A stretch of DNA of 64,000 bases from CAISIP01 sp038326025 (GTDB lineage: Bacteria; Pseudomonadota; Gammaproteobacteria; Burkholderiales; Burkholderiaceae_C): NCBI GenBank assembly GCA_038326025.1, contig JBBQJP010000002.1, positions 1-64,000 of the forward strand, written 5' to 3'. Positions 17,312-26,227 of this stretch are shown here, one piece after another. Position numbers and translations under genes: made by a program. The notes beneath the pieces are model-generated. The model was not told the origin of the DNA. It did no database searches and worked only from the letters and a program-made list of their open reading frames with translations. Positions within the stretch are counted from its first letter, which is position 1, and every line of letters starts with the position of its first letter.

Positions 17312-17833
17312 ATGTTCGAAGTGCTGGTATTTGTCTACGAGAACTATTGGCGCGGCGATGCCTGCCCCCAGGGCAATCAGCTCGAACGCAAGCTCAATGC
17401 GGTCGGGTTCGAGACGCAGGAGATTCAGGACGCGCTGGACTGGCTCAATGGCCTGAGCCAGGCGACCGGCATCACGCGCCAGGGTGCGGATGCAACGCCG
17501 GCGCAGGACGACCCGGACGGCAGGATGCAGCAAGCTGATCGGCATGCGATCGGCAAATCGGGCGCCAGCATACGGGTGTTCTCGGTGGCCGAACAGAACC
17601 GGCTCGGAGCCGATTGCCTGGGTTTCATCCGCTTTCTCGAAAATGCCATGGTCCTGGCGCCCCACATGCGGGAGGTCGTCGTGGACCGTGCCATGGCCTG
17701 CGGCTCCGACCCGCTGTCACTCGATGACCTCAAGATCATCGTGCTGATGGTGTACTGGAGTTTTGGCGAAGAGCCGGACGCCCTGGTGCTCGACGAACTG
17801 TGCGACGACGCACAGGACCGCGTCGCGCACTGA
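17312..17833 (+). CDS. smg: Smg family protein (DUF494)
   Basis: A 173-residue acidic protein of the Smg/DUF494 family, conserved downstream of dprA in beta- and gammaproteobacteria; its molecular role is unknown. The N-terminus MFEVLVFVYENYW is characteristic, as are the later LGFIRFLE and LKIIVLMVYWSF-type segments. A TATATT hexamer ends 6 bases before the ATG, and a GAGGT sits only one base away, so initiation may be leaderless. In many relatives topA follows, but here the next gene is a convergent DUF1631 gene. Confidence 0.9.
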   Translation: MFEVLVFVYENYWRGDACPQGNQLERKLNAVGFETQEIQDALDWLNGLSQATGITRQGADATPAQDDPDGRMQQADRHAIGKSGASIRVFSVAEQNRLGADCLGFIRFLENAMVLAPHMREVVVDRAMACGSDPLSLDDLKIIVLMVYWSFGEEPDALVLDELCDDAQDRVAH

Positions 17834-17835
17834 CC

Positions 17836-17864
17836 CGCCGCACACACAGTTCCTTATTGCGGCG
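17836..17864. terminator. Weak hairpin between convergent smg and DUF1631 genes
   Basis: Seven-base arms CGCCGCA (17836-17842) and TGCGGCG (17858-17864) with a 15-base loop lie between two convergent genes. No T-run follows on either strand, so this is only a possible bidirectional stop. Confidence 0.25.
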
Positions 17865-17879
17865 CTACTGCGACGAGAT

Positions 17880-20369
17880 TCAGCCCAGCAGGCGCTCTGG
17901 ATTGGCTTCGATCTTTGCCAGCGCGTCGCGGGTCGCACGCACTGTCAGCGTTTCTTCTTCCTGCGGCAGCAGCAAACCGGCCTGCAGATAGGCGGCCAGG
18001 CGTCCGACCTGGACCAGATAGCTGTGGCCATCGGAGGATGCAAACAGATTGAGCTGCTTGCGATCACTGCGCCAGACGAACTGCACCTTCACGACCCGAC
18101 CATTGTGGTCCAGCGTGAACCAGGAACCCAGCTCCAGCTCCCGCGCCCAGGCCAGCATTGCGTTGCTGGGCTTGGAGCCGCCATTGGCCACGACGTCGAT
18201 GGTCGCGGGGTCAATGCCCAGCATCAATTCGATACTTTCGGCATCCAGCGGCAGATCGCCCATGCCTTCTTCGCTGACAAAATCTTCCAGATTGGCCAGC
18301 CGCTTTGCCAGTTCCTCGATCTTGTCCGCAGGAATGGCCTCGGTCTTGGATAGAAACGCGTCCGCCAATGTGTCGCTGACCGTCTTGATATGGGCGTCCT
18401 GCTGGCTGGGTGCCATGCCGAGCAGGGTCATGCCGGCGCGCATACGCTGCAACAGTTTGGGCAGGTTCTGGATGACGCGTGCCCGGTCTGCGCGATTCGG
18501 CTTCGCGCTGGCTGCCCAGACCAACTCCGACGATATCTGCTTGAATTCGAGTGTGTCAGCGTGTTGTGGTCCTTTGCGGATCGCCGATACGGCCATCACC
18601 TCAGCCCAGACCTTGAACAGGAAGCTGCGGATCTCGTCCCGGATCGGAACGTCCTTGAGCATGTTGCGCATCTCGATCGTGTACTGGATCGTAAGCGTCT
18701 CTTTCTGCTCCACCTGCTGCGCGACACTGGCCACCTTTTGCGTCGCGCCCGTTCCGGTCAGGAACTTCTGCAGAAATTTCTGGAATTCGGCATAGACGAG
18801 TTCGTAGACACGTTTGCCGGTTTCCGGGTATTGCTCGATCACCTGCACGACACGCTTGATTTCCTTCTCGAGCGCACTGCCCTGAATGCCACTGGCATCA
18901 AAACCCATCACGCACGAACCCATGCGGTCGATCAACTGACGCGCTGGATGGCTGGCTGTGCCGAAGAAATCCGGCTCGGCCAAAGCCACCCGCAACACCG
19001 GCATCTGCAGCCGTGCGAACCAGACCCGGATCGCGGGCGGAATGCGGTCTTCCTGCAAGATGGCCTGGAACATCAGTGCCACGATCTCGATAGTGGCCTT
19101 CTCACCCTTGGTCTCGGCCTTGTTCTTGAGTTCCGTGGTCTGTTCGCGCAGGCGCACCGCGACCTGCGTCACCCCACCGGGGCTGTAGTCATCGAAGTAG
19201 CTTGCGGACACGCCCTGGCCGGGAGCACCACCCCCTGGACGCACCGCGATCGCGGCGGCCAGCCTCGGCGACGCCGGCTGAAAGGACGTGGCATCAAATT
19301 CAGGGCCTACATGCCCAACCAACAGACGCTTGAGCTGACCCAGCACACCCTGGGCACGACTTCTCGCACGTGACATGGGCGTCATCGAGGTCATCAGGCG
19401 CGTTTCGTCGTGGGCGCCTGCCCCCATATCTTGCCCGTAACCTGCCCCAGGGGGCAACCGGGCGCCACTGGCCGGAATGAATCCCTGCGGGGAATCCTCA
19501 TCGGATTCGTGCGCAGCACCGGAGGCTCGCCCGGATGATTCGGCACCGCGCAGGCCTCCCCCTGAGGATGCTGTCGACCGGCGCCCGGTGGAGTAGTGCC
19601 CGAACGTGCTTTCGCCGGAGTCCAGTCCAAGTGAGCTGCTCCGGTAGGCGCTCTCAGGCGGCAGGCCGCTGTGCGGGCGTGTAGCCGGGAAGGCCTTGGG
19701 CGCACTCTTTTTCGGCACGATGCGCTTGACCCGGTCCTTGAGTTCGATGGTCGGCATCACGCCTTTATCGATCAAGGCCTTGTTGGCTTTGTGGTAGGCC
19801 TGCTTTAGACGCTCCGACAGCAGGCTTTGCACCGCATCGTTGACCATGGGCCAGCTTCCGGTGGGCATGCCACAGGCGGCCCACTCTTCGATCAGGATCA
19901 GGATCAGCGCGTCCGGCCGCAGAATGTCATGCCGATCGAGCTCGTCCGAATCTTCAAGGTAGCGGATACGCAGGCGCAGGTCATCGAGTTCGGAGCTGAC
20001 CTTGTCCATTACCCGCAGCACCAGTCTGGACGCCAGGATCTTGTTTTCAACGACATCGGTTCCGACCAGCGACATGCCGCCCAGGTCGTCCAACTCGTTC
20101 TTTTCGATCGTGGCCCGCGGCAAAAGGGCCTCGTTCCAGGCTTTGCCCGCGGCCTCGCGCCAGGCGTTCTTGTTGCGCTGGTAGAAGGTCCAGGCGTCGC
20201 GCCGCGCCTGCATCTCGCGCGACGGTGCAGCCTCGTCCATCAGCGTCCTCAAGCGCTCGTGAACGGCAGTCACCAATTCCGCCATGGTCCGTACTGCATC
20301 CGCAACGAACTGTTGCCGGATTTCACCGGCCAGTCGGCGTCGTTGGCTTGAGAAGGATGCAGTTGCCAT
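17880..20369 (-). CDS. DUF1631 domain-containing protein
   Basis: A large cytoplasmic-looking protein of 829 residues with no signal peptide, matching the DUF1631 family of Betaproteobacteria, whose function is unknown. The N-terminal 200 residues are charged and helical. Residues about 215-340 are a low-complexity Ser/Gly/Pro-rich linker. The rest is helical, with a recognisable C-terminal part (LEDFVSEEGMGDLP; GSWFTLDHNG; RVVKVQFVWRS), the last resembling a PilZ-like fold seen in some relatives. It starts 15 bases after secF on the same strand and may be cotranscribed with yajC-secDF, without an obvious link to secretion. Confidence 0.85.
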   Translation of the reverse strand: MATASFSSQRRRLAGEIRQQFVADAVRTMAELVTAVHERLRTLMDEAAPSREMQARRDAWTFYQRNKNAWREAAGKAWNEALLPRATIEKNELDDLGGMSLVGTDVVENKILASRLVLRVMDKVSSELDDLRLRIRYLEDSDELDRHDILRPDALILILIEEWAACGMPTGSWPMVNDAVQSLLSERLKQAYHKANKALIDKGVMPTIELKDRVKRIVPKKSAPKAFPATRPHSGLPPESAYRSSSLGLDSGESTFGHYSTGRRSTASSGGGLRGAESSGRASGAAHESDEDSPQGFIPASGARLPPGAGYGQDMGAGAHDETRLMTSMTPMSRARSRAQGVLGQLKRLLVGHVGPEFDATSFQPASPRLAAAIAVRPGGGAPGQGVSASYFDDYSPGGVTQVAVRLREQTTELKNKAETKGEKATIEIVALMFQAILQEDRIPPAIRVWFARLQMPVLRVALAEPDFFGTASHPARQLIDRMGSCVMGFDASGIQGSALEKEIKRVVQVIEQYPETGKRVYELVYAEFQKFLQKFLTGTGATQKVASVAQQVEQKETLTIQYTIEMRNMLKDVPIRDEIRSFLFKVWAEVMAVSAIRKGPQHADTLEFKQISSELVWAASAKPNRADRARVIQNLPKLLQRMRAGMTLLGMAPSQQDAHIKTVSDTLADAFLSKTEAIPADKIEELAKRLANLEDFVSEEGMGDLPLDAESIELMLGIDPATIDVVANGGSKPSNAMLAWARELELGSWFTLDHNGRVVKVQFVWRSDRKQLNLFASSDGHSYLVQVGRLAAYLQAGLLLPQEEETLTVRATRDALAKIEANPERLLG

Positions 20370-20384
20370 AAGGTCAGGGCACGA

Positions 20385-21338
20385 TTACACCGTGGCCCCG
20401 GCATTCGGATCGTTGGGGTCCACGCCTTTTTGCGCTATCGGTTTAACCATGTCTTCACGTTTGATTCCCAGCCACATGGCGATCGCCGCTCCAACGAAAA
20501 CCGATGAGTAAATGCCAAAGAGGATACCGATAGTAAGCGCCAAAGCAAAGTAATACAGTGTCGGCCCGCCGAACAGCAGCATAGACAACACCATGATCTG
20601 GGTAGAACCGTGGGTAATGATAGTACGACTGATCGTGGACGTGATCGCGTTGTTGATGATCTCGACCGTATCCATCTTGCGATAACGGCGGAAGTTCTCC
20701 CGGATCCGGTCGAAGATCACGACTGACTCATTGACAGAATAGCCCAGCACCGCCAGCACCGCGGCAAGCACCGGCAACGAGAACTCCCACTGAAAGTAGG
20801 CAAAAAAGCCCAGGATGATGATCACGTCGTGCAGGTTGGCGACGATCGCGGCAACGGCGAATTTCCATTCGAAACGCACCGCCAAGTAAAGCATGATGCC
20901 CACCACCACCATGGCCAGGGCCTTGAGTCCGTCGGTGACCAGTTCCTCCCCCACCTGCGGGCCGACGAACTCCTGACGCCGCAGCGTGGCGCCGGCGTCG
21001 GATGCCTTGAGCGCCGCAAATGCGACTTCACTTTGTTGCGCGGAACTGACGCCTTTTTGTGCCGGCAGGCGAATGATGACGTCTTGTGCCGTGCCGAAGT
21101 TCTGCACCTGCACGTCGGTGTAGCCGAGACCGGAAATCACCGAACGAATCTTCGGTACGTCGGCGGCCTGGGAATACCCCACCTCCATGACCGTGCCGCC
21201 GGTGAACTCGACCGACAGATGCAAGCCTTTGTGGAACAGGAAAAACACCGCCAGCACAAAGGTCACGATCGACACCACGTTGAGTGCCAGCGCATGGCGC
21301 ATGAACGGGATGTCTTTGCGAAACTTGAAAAATTCCAT
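20385..21338 (-). CDS. secF: Protein translocase subunit SecF
   Basis: Inner-membrane partner of SecD that uses the proton-motive force to pull exported proteins through SecYEG. It is 317 residues with six membrane helices. Diagnostic parts are VEFTGGTVMEV in the first periplasmic domain, VVGIMLYLAVRFEWKFA, and GYSVNESVVIFDRIRENFR. It starts 3 bases after secD, in the standard yajC-secD-secF order. Confidence 0.97.
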   Translation of the reverse strand: MEFFKFRKDIPFMRHALALNVVSIVTFVLAVFFLFHKGLHLSVEFTGGTVMEVGYSQAADVPKIRSVISGLGYTDVQVQNFGTAQDVIIRLPAQKGVSSAQQSEVAFAALKASDAGATLRRQEFVGPQVGEELVTDGLKALAMVVVGIMLYLAVRFEWKFAVAAIVANLHDVIIILGFFAYFQWEFSLPVLAAVLAVLGYSVNESVVIFDRIRENFRRYRKMDTVEIINNAITSTISRTIITHGSTQIMVLSMLLFGGPTLYYFALALTIGILFGIYSSVFVGAAIAMWLGIKREDMVKPIAQKGVDPNDPNAGATV

Positions 21339-21341
21339 GGT

Positions 21342-23237
21342 TCAGCTCCGTCGTGCCACTGGAGCGACATCGGTACCGGCGTCGGGGCGCCATACCGTGC
21401 CGATCGACACCGTTTTAAGTTTCTTGACCCGGCCGTACCAGAAGTTGACCAGTCCACGCGAGAAAAAGACCGCCGAGAACATGCTGGTCAGGATGCCGAT
21501 GCAATGCACCACGGCGAAGCCGCGTACCGGACCGGAACCGAAGATCAGCAAGGCGACGCCGGCAATCAGCGTGGTCACGTTGGAGTCGAAGATGGTGCCC
21601 CATGCGCGGTCGTAACCGGCATTGATAGCCGCTTGCGGCGAGGCGCCGCCGCGCAATTCCTCGCGCACGCGCTCATTGATCAGCACGTTGGAGTCGATCG
21701 CCATGCCCAGCGCCAGTGCCATCGCCGCCATGCCGGGCAAGGTCAGCGTCGCCTGCAACATGGACAACACGGCCACCAGCAGCAGCAGGTTCACGCCCAG
21801 TGCCACACTGGAGAACACGCCGAACATCATGTAGTAGACACACATGAAGGCAACAATGACTAGAAAGCCCCAGGTCACACTGTCAAAGCCCTTGGCGATA
21901 TTTTCCGCACCCAGGCTTGGGCCGATCGTGCGTTCCTCGATGATCTCCATCGGTGCGGCCAGCGAACCGGCGCGCAGCAGCAGGGCTGTGTCTTGCGCTT
22001 CGGTACTCGTCATGCGGCCAGAAATCTGCACGCGCCCGCCGCCGATCTCTGCGCGGATCACCGGAGCGGTGACCACCTCGCCCTTGCCTTTCTCGAACAA
22101 GAGGATCGCCATGCGTTTGCCGACGTTCTCACGCGTCACGTCGCGGAAAATGCGCGAGCCCTTGGCATCGAGCGACAGGTGCACTGCGGCTTCCTGGGTC
22201 TGGCTGTCAAAGCCAGGCTGCGCGTCGGTCAGGTTCTCACCGGTCAGGATGACCTGCTTCTTCACGATCACCGGCTGGCTGTTGCGCTCCAGGAATCGCT
22301 CGGAGCCGAACGGTACCGGGCCAGTGCCGGACTCGGCCGCACGGCCTTCCGTGCTTTCGTCGACCAATCGCACCTCCAGCGTTGCGGTTCGACCCAGGAT
22401 GTCCTTGGCTTTGGCGGTGTCCTGAACACCCGGCAGTTGCACGACGATGCGGTCCTGGCCCTGCTGCTGGATCACCGGCTCGGCCACGCCGAGTTCGTTG
22501 ATCCGGTTGTGCAGGGTCACCATGTTCTGCTTGAGCGCCTGCTCCTGGATCGTGCGGGCAGCCGTTTCCTTGATCCGTGCGCTCAGCGTGAATTCGCCGT
22601 CCGCCTGCGCCGCCTCGGTGGTCTGCAGCTCGATGAACTGGTCGGCAATGATGGCCTTGGCCGCCTGCAGTGTCTGCGCATCGCGCACCTGCACCTCGAT
22701 CACCTGGTTGTTGCGGTTGATGCCGGAGTGCCGCACGTTTTTCTCACGCAAGGCTGTGCGCAGATCGCCCGACAAGGATTCGACCTTGCGCGTCAACGCT
22801 GACTGCATGTCGACCTGCAGCATGAAATGGACACCGCCGCGCAGGTCCAGGCCCAGATACATCGGCTTGGCTCCGATCGCCGACAACCAGGCCGGCGAAC
22901 GCGACAAAAGGTTCAGCGCCACGACATACGGTGGATCGGAAGGGTCGGGAACCAACGCCTTCTGGATCGCATCCTTGGCCCGGAGCTGCTCGTCGCCCGT
23001 CTCCAGGCGCACCTTGATCGAGTTACCGTCAAAAAGGATGCCGGCCGGGGCAATGCCAGCCGTTTTGAGTGCGTCCTCGACCCGGCGCTGGGTCCCGCTG
23101 TCCACCTTGATCGTGGCTTTGGCAGATGACACCTGCACGGCCGGCGCCTCACCAAAAAAATTCGGCAGGGTGTAGAACAACCCCACCAGCATCGCGATCA
23201 CGATGATCGCGTATTTCCAGACCGGGTATCGGTTCAT
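21342..23237 (-). CDS. secD: Protein translocase subunit SecD
   Basis: Forms the SecDF complex, an RND-related accessory to the Sec translocon. It is 631 residues, a normal proteobacterial length. The N-terminal helix starts MNRYPVWKY, followed by GLDLRGGVHFMLQVDM, a large periplasmic domain, and the C-terminal membrane bundle with LALGMAIDSNVLINER, the conserved SecD motif, and GSGPVRGFAV. It follows yajC by 57 bases. Confidence 0.97.
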   Translation of the reverse strand: MNRYPVWKYAIIVIAMLVGLFYTLPNFFGEAPAVQVSSAKATIKVDSGTQRRVEDALKTAGIAPAGILFDGNSIKVRLETGDEQLRAKDAIQKALVPDPSDPPYVVALNLLSRSPAWLSAIGAKPMYLGLDLRGGVHFMLQVDMQSALTRKVESLSGDLRTALREKNVRHSGINRNNQVIEVQVRDAQTLQAAKAIIADQFIELQTTEAAQADGEFTLSARIKETAARTIQEQALKQNMVTLHNRINELGVAEPVIQQQGQDRIVVQLPGVQDTAKAKDILGRTATLEVRLVDESTEGRAAESGTGPVPFGSERFLERNSQPVIVKKQVILTGENLTDAQPGFDSQTQEAAVHLSLDAKGSRIFRDVTRENVGKRMAILLFEKGKGEVVTAPVIRAEIGGGRVQISGRMTSTEAQDTALLLRAGSLAAPMEIIEERTIGPSLGAENIAKGFDSVTWGFLVIVAFMCVYYMMFGVFSSVALGVNLLLLVAVLSMLQATLTLPGMAAMALALGMAIDSNVLINERVREELRGGASPQAAINAGYDRAWGTIFDSNVTTLIAGVALLIFGSGPVRGFAVVHCIGILTSMFSAVFFSRGLVNFWYGRVKKLKTVSIGTVWRPDAGTDVAPVARRS

Positions 23238-23294
23238 GTTTGCGCTTCCCGCGGCAACAAGGCCACGTGGTCAATGCCAACTAGGCAAAAAAGA

Positions 23295-23627
23295 TTACTT
23301 GACGGTGCCCTTTGGCAAAACTTGCGTAACTGCGCCGCGCTGCACCTGCACCTCGACGCCATTCGCAATTTCCACGCTCAGGTAGCTGTCACCGAGCTTG
23401 GAGACCTTGCCCAGCATGCCGCCGGTGGTGACCACTTCGTCACCCTTGGCCAGTGCCTCCACCATGGCGCGGTGCTCTTTCTGCTTCTTCATCTGCGGGC
23501 GAATCATGACAAAATAAAGCACGACAAACATCAGCACCAATGGCAACATGCTCATCAGTGAAGACTGCATGTCGCCGCCGGCGGCTGCAGCAGGGGCGGT
23601 TTGGGCAATAGCGGAAGAAATAAACAC
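23295..23627 (-). CDS. yajC: Preprotein translocase subunit YajC
   Basis: Small single-pass membrane protein of the SecDF-YajC complex, 110 residues. It has one hydrophobic helix (LPLVLMFVVLYFVMIRPQ) followed by KKQKEHRAMVEAL and the conserved GDEVVTTGGMLGKV. The start is GTG 23627 with a TGGAG Shine-Dalgarno about 9 bases upstream. In many Burkholderiales tgt and queA precede yajC; here the upstream neighbour is a divergent nitrile hydratase operon. Confidence 0.95.
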   Translation of the reverse strand: MFISSAIAQTAPAAAAGGDMQSSLMSMLPLVLMFVVLYFVMIRPQMKKQKEHRAMVEALAKGDEVVTTGGMLGKVSKLGDSYLSVEIANGVEVQVQRGAVTQVLPKGTVK

Positions 23628-23777
23628 AGGCGACTCCAGAACAGTCAGTTGATGAATCTGCGCGCAGCAACGGCGTGGCCGCTGGCAGGCAACCCGGCAT
23701 TGTAAGCGGCCCGTTCAAGGCCATTTGACCAGGGGTTGTTGGCCTTGCCCCCAGGTGTAACCGGCAGGAAACCACGC

Positions 23778-24464
23778 ATGAACCCTCCCCACACGCCCGA
23801 CCACGATCACGACCATTCGCATCTGGACGAGATGGACTTGCGGGTGCGCGCGCTGGAAACCCTGCTCACGCGCAAAGGCTATGTAGATCCGGCTGCGATG
23901 GATCGCATCATCGAAACCTACGAGACCCATGTCGGTCCGCACAATGGCGCCGCCGTGGTGGCGCGCTCCTGGGTCGATCCCGCATTTCGCCAGTGGCTGA
24001 TGCAGGACGCTACTGCCGCCATTGCATCGATGGGATTTGGCGGCCGCCAGGGCGAACACATGGTGGCCGTAGCCAATACACCCGATCTGCACAACATGGT
24101 GGTCTGCACCTTGTGCAGTTGTTACCCCTGGCCGGTGCTGGGCCTGCCGCCGGTCTGGTACAAGAGCGCGCCATACCGGGCGAAGGCCGTGATGGATCCG
24201 CGCGGCGTGCTCGCCGACTTCGGCGTGCAACTGCCTGCCACGACACAATTGCGCGTCTGGGACTCGACAGCAGAGGTGCGTTATCTGGTCATTCCGATGA
24301 AACCTGCCGGAACAGCGCACCTGAACGAACAGCAACTCGCCGCGCTGGTCACGCGCAACGCGATGATCGGTACCGGTCTGGCCCAAGAACCCGCGACGGT
24401 GACCGGTGATCGCGGATCCCTTCCAGCAGCCCGACTTTCCCGTTACGACCCAATCAATATATGA
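23778..24464 (+). CDS. nthA: Nitrile hydratase alpha subunit, cobalt type
   Basis: Catalytic subunit converting nitriles to amides. It is 228 residues from ATG 23778, which has an AGGAA ribosome-binding site. The metal-binding claw VCTLCSC (Cys110, Cys113, Cys115) is intact. Threonine at the third position marks the non-corrin cobalt type, while iron enzymes usually have serine; two cysteines would be oxidised after translation. Residues 5-15 are unusually rich in His and Asp (HTPDHDHDHSH), perhaps binding metal. Its stop overlaps the beta-subunit start by four bases. No amidase or cobalt transporter gene is adjacent. Confidence 0.93.
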   Translation: MNPPHTPDHDHDHSHLDEMDLRVRALETLLTRKGYVDPAAMDRIIETYETHVGPHNGAAVVARSWVDPAFRQWLMQDATAAIASMGFGGRQGEHMVAVANTPDLHNMVVCTLCSCYPWPVLGLPPVWYKSAPYRAKAVMDPRGVLADFGVQLPATTQLRVWDSTAEVRYLVIPMKPAGTAHLNEQQLAALVTRNAMIGTGLAQEPATVTGDRGSLPAARLSRYDPINI

Positions 24465-25135
24465 ATGGCGTACATGACATGGGCGGCATGCAGGGCTTCG
24501 GGCCGGTCGTTGCGGAGCCCGATGAGCCCCTGTTTCATGGCGACTGGGAAAAGCGCGCGTTGGCGCTGACATTGGCCATGGGTGCAACCGGGCAATGGAA
24601 CATTGACCTGAGCCGCTCGGCGCGCGAATCGTTGCCGAGCGCGGTCTACCTGGGCAGCAGCTATTACGACATCTGGCTGCGCGCACTGGAGCAGCTGATG
24701 CGCGAGCGCGGCCTGGCCAATGCCGACGAACTGCGCGATGGGCAGATGCGCACGCCAGCCGCGCCAGTGGCGCGGGTGTTGCGCGCCGCGGACGTCGACA
24801 CATCGCTGGCGCGCGGTTCGCCGGCCAGCCGCCCCGCAACGGCGCCGGCACGATTTGCCGTGGGCATGCGGGTTCGCACGCGCAACATGCACCCGCAAGG
24901 CCATACCCGGCTGCCGCGGTATGTACGAGGACACACCGGATTGATCGCGCTGTTGCATGGCGCGCATGTGTTCCCCGACACCCACGCCAGCCGGGCGCTG
25001 CCGCCGTTCACGGAGCAGGCACAGTGGCTCTACACCGTGGTGTTTGAGGCGCAGGAGCTCTGGGGTCCGCAAGCCGACGCCGGCGTGCAGGTCAGCGTCG
25101 ACGCCTGGGAGTCGTATCTGGAGCCGGCGACATGA
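24461..25135 (+). CDS. nthB: Nitrile hydratase beta subunit
   Basis: Structural partner of the alpha subunit, 224 residues. It begins with the family signature MNGVHDMGGMQGFGPV, has a helical N-terminal half (WEKRALALTLAMG) and an SH3-like C-terminal half with VRTRNMHPQGHTRLPRYVRG, LYTVVFEAQELWG and VSVDAWESYLEPA. All expected parts are present. Both ends overlap neighbouring genes by four bases, so alpha, beta and accessory protein are translationally coupled. Confidence 0.95.
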   Translation: MNGVHDMGGMQGFGPVVAEPDEPLFHGDWEKRALALTLAMGATGQWNIDLSRSARESLPSAVYLGSSYYDIWLRALEQLMRERGLANADELRDGQMRTPAAPVARVLRAADVDTSLARGSPASRPATAPARFAVGMRVRTRNMHPQGHTRLPRYVRGHTGLIALLHGAHVFPDTHASRALPPFTEQAQWLYTVVFEAQELWGPQADAGVQVSVDAWESYLEPAT

Positions 25136-25191
25136 GCGTCGCGCCGGGCCACTCCCAAGCAAGCTCGCACAGCAGCCCCCAGGGCGACGGT
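25132..25191 (+). repeat. Dispersed 60-bp repeat, copy B (inside the accessory gene)
   Basis: It matches copy A (2738-2797, opposite strand) at 50 of 60 positions by hand count. It starts exactly at the accessory-gene ATG and ends where the conserved protein family begins, which suggests that the repeat was added to the gene or the gene start captured it. Confidence 0.6.
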
Positions 25192-25626
25192 GTTAGTGAA
25201 CTCAGGGCATTGCACATGACCCTGGCCGATGTGGCGGCCGCCTGCGCCCGCGATGGCAGCGGCTTGCCCATGCCTTCAAGCCCGGCCGGCGATCGGCATT
25301 TCAGCGAGCCCTGGCAGGCCCACGCCTTCGCGATGACGCTGACGCTGCATCAACAAGGCGTGTTTACGTGGGTCGAATGGGCCGAGGCGCTGGCTACGCG
25401 CATCCGGCAAGCCCGGCTTGACGGCGACCCGGACGACGGCAGCCGTTATTACCGCCACTGGATGGACGCGCTGGAGCAACTGACCATCATCCGCGGCATC
25501 GCGACAGCTAACCAGCTGCACGCACTTGAACATGCATGGGCAGATGCTGCCGAACGCACACCCCATGGCCAACCGATCGTGTTGCCGCCGGGGCCCGACG
25601 CAGCGCCCACACCGCGCATTCGTTGA
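25132..25626 (+). CDS. Nitrile hydratase accessory (activator) protein
   Basis: Probable metallochaperone/activator of the nitrile hydratase, 164 residues. The family core begins near residue 24 (ELRALHMTLADV) and continues with FSEPWQAHAFAMTL, GVFTWVEWAEALA and YYRHWMDALEQL; it also resembles the N-terminal helical half of the beta subunit. The first 20 residues are Ser/Pro/His-rich, are not part of the family core, and are encoded by a 60-bp repeat also found at 2738-2797. The ATGA overlap with the beta gene supports this start, so the repeat appears to be translated. Confidence 0.88.
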   Translation: MSVAPGHSQASSHSSPQGDGVSELRALHMTLADVAAACARDGSGLPMPSSPAGDRHFSEPWQAHAFAMTLTLHQQGVFTWVEWAEALATRIRQARLDGDPDDGSRYYRHWMDALEQLTIIRGIATANQLHALEHAWADAAERTPHGQPIVLPPGPDAAPTPRIR

Positions 25627-25665
25627 CAGCTGCAGGAAGGCCGGGCGGCTTGCGGCCCCGATGGC

Positions 25666-26145
25666 TCATGCGGCGAAATGGCGTCGCAGCCCGTCAAAGC
25701 CCTTTTGAAACACCTGTCGCGCGCGCATTTGCATCTCGTCGGGATGCGCAGTATCGAACCAGGCCTCCCATTGAACCTGACAACCCGGCGCCGCGCCATG
25801 GTGGCCTTGGGGATTGCCCGCAACCACGCGCATCTCGGCACGGTAATTCCATACCGAAATCCGCATCGGCTGGGGTGTCGCGACGATACGGTACTGCAGC
25901 GTCATGTCGGTATCGGACAAGCCGGTGAGCTGGTGCTCCCAGGTGCCTGCGTCATCGAATACCAGGACCCGTCGACAGCCGACCCGATCCGCCGGTCCGT
26001 CCTCGATGCGTGACCGCCGCACCGAAACGTTCCAGGCCGGCATCGCGTCGAAATCGCGGATCAACGCCCATGCGCGCTCGGCGCTCACCGGCAGTGTGGT
26101 GGCCAGGGTCACCGCGACACGCGTTGAATCGATTGGAAGTACCAT
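25666..26145 (-). CDS. SRPBCC family protein (polyketide cyclase/dehydrase-like)
   Basis: A 159-residue single-domain START/Bet v1-like fold. The N-terminus VSAERAWALIRDFDAMPAWN and the later TWEHQLTGLSDTDMTLQYRI follow the pattern of SRPBCC proteins, which bind small hydrophobic ligands. No catalytic residue can be assigned. It is convergent with the nitrile hydratase operon and divergent from the TRAP operon, 82 bp away. The function is unknown. Confidence 0.85.
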   Translation of the reverse strand: MVLPIDSTRVAVTLATTLPVSAERAWALIRDFDAMPAWNVSVRRSRIEDGPADRVGCRRVLVFDDAGTWEHQLTGLSDTDMTLQYRIVATPQPMRISVWNYRAEMRVVAGNPQGHHGAAPGCQVQWEAWFDTAHPDEMQMRARQVFQKGFDGLRRHFAA

Positions 26146-26171
26146 GCGCGACTAGGATTGGATTGATCAAA

Positions 26172-26208
26172 CAAGGTGCGCGCCACGTGCAGCACCTTGC
26201 GCTTTTTT
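26172..26208 (+). terminator. Intrinsic-terminator-like hairpin in the leader of the TRAP operon
   Basis: Perfect 8-bp arms CAAGGTGC (26172-26179) and GCACCTTG (26192-26199), a 12-base loop containing CACGTG, and six T residues at 26203-26208. It lies only 20 bases before the dctP start and just upstream of its AGGAG ribosome-binding site. No plus-strand gene ends nearby, since the SRPBCC gene runs the other way, so it may be an attenuator. Confidence 0.55.
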
Positions 26209-26227
26209 ACCACGCCAGGAGCCCATC

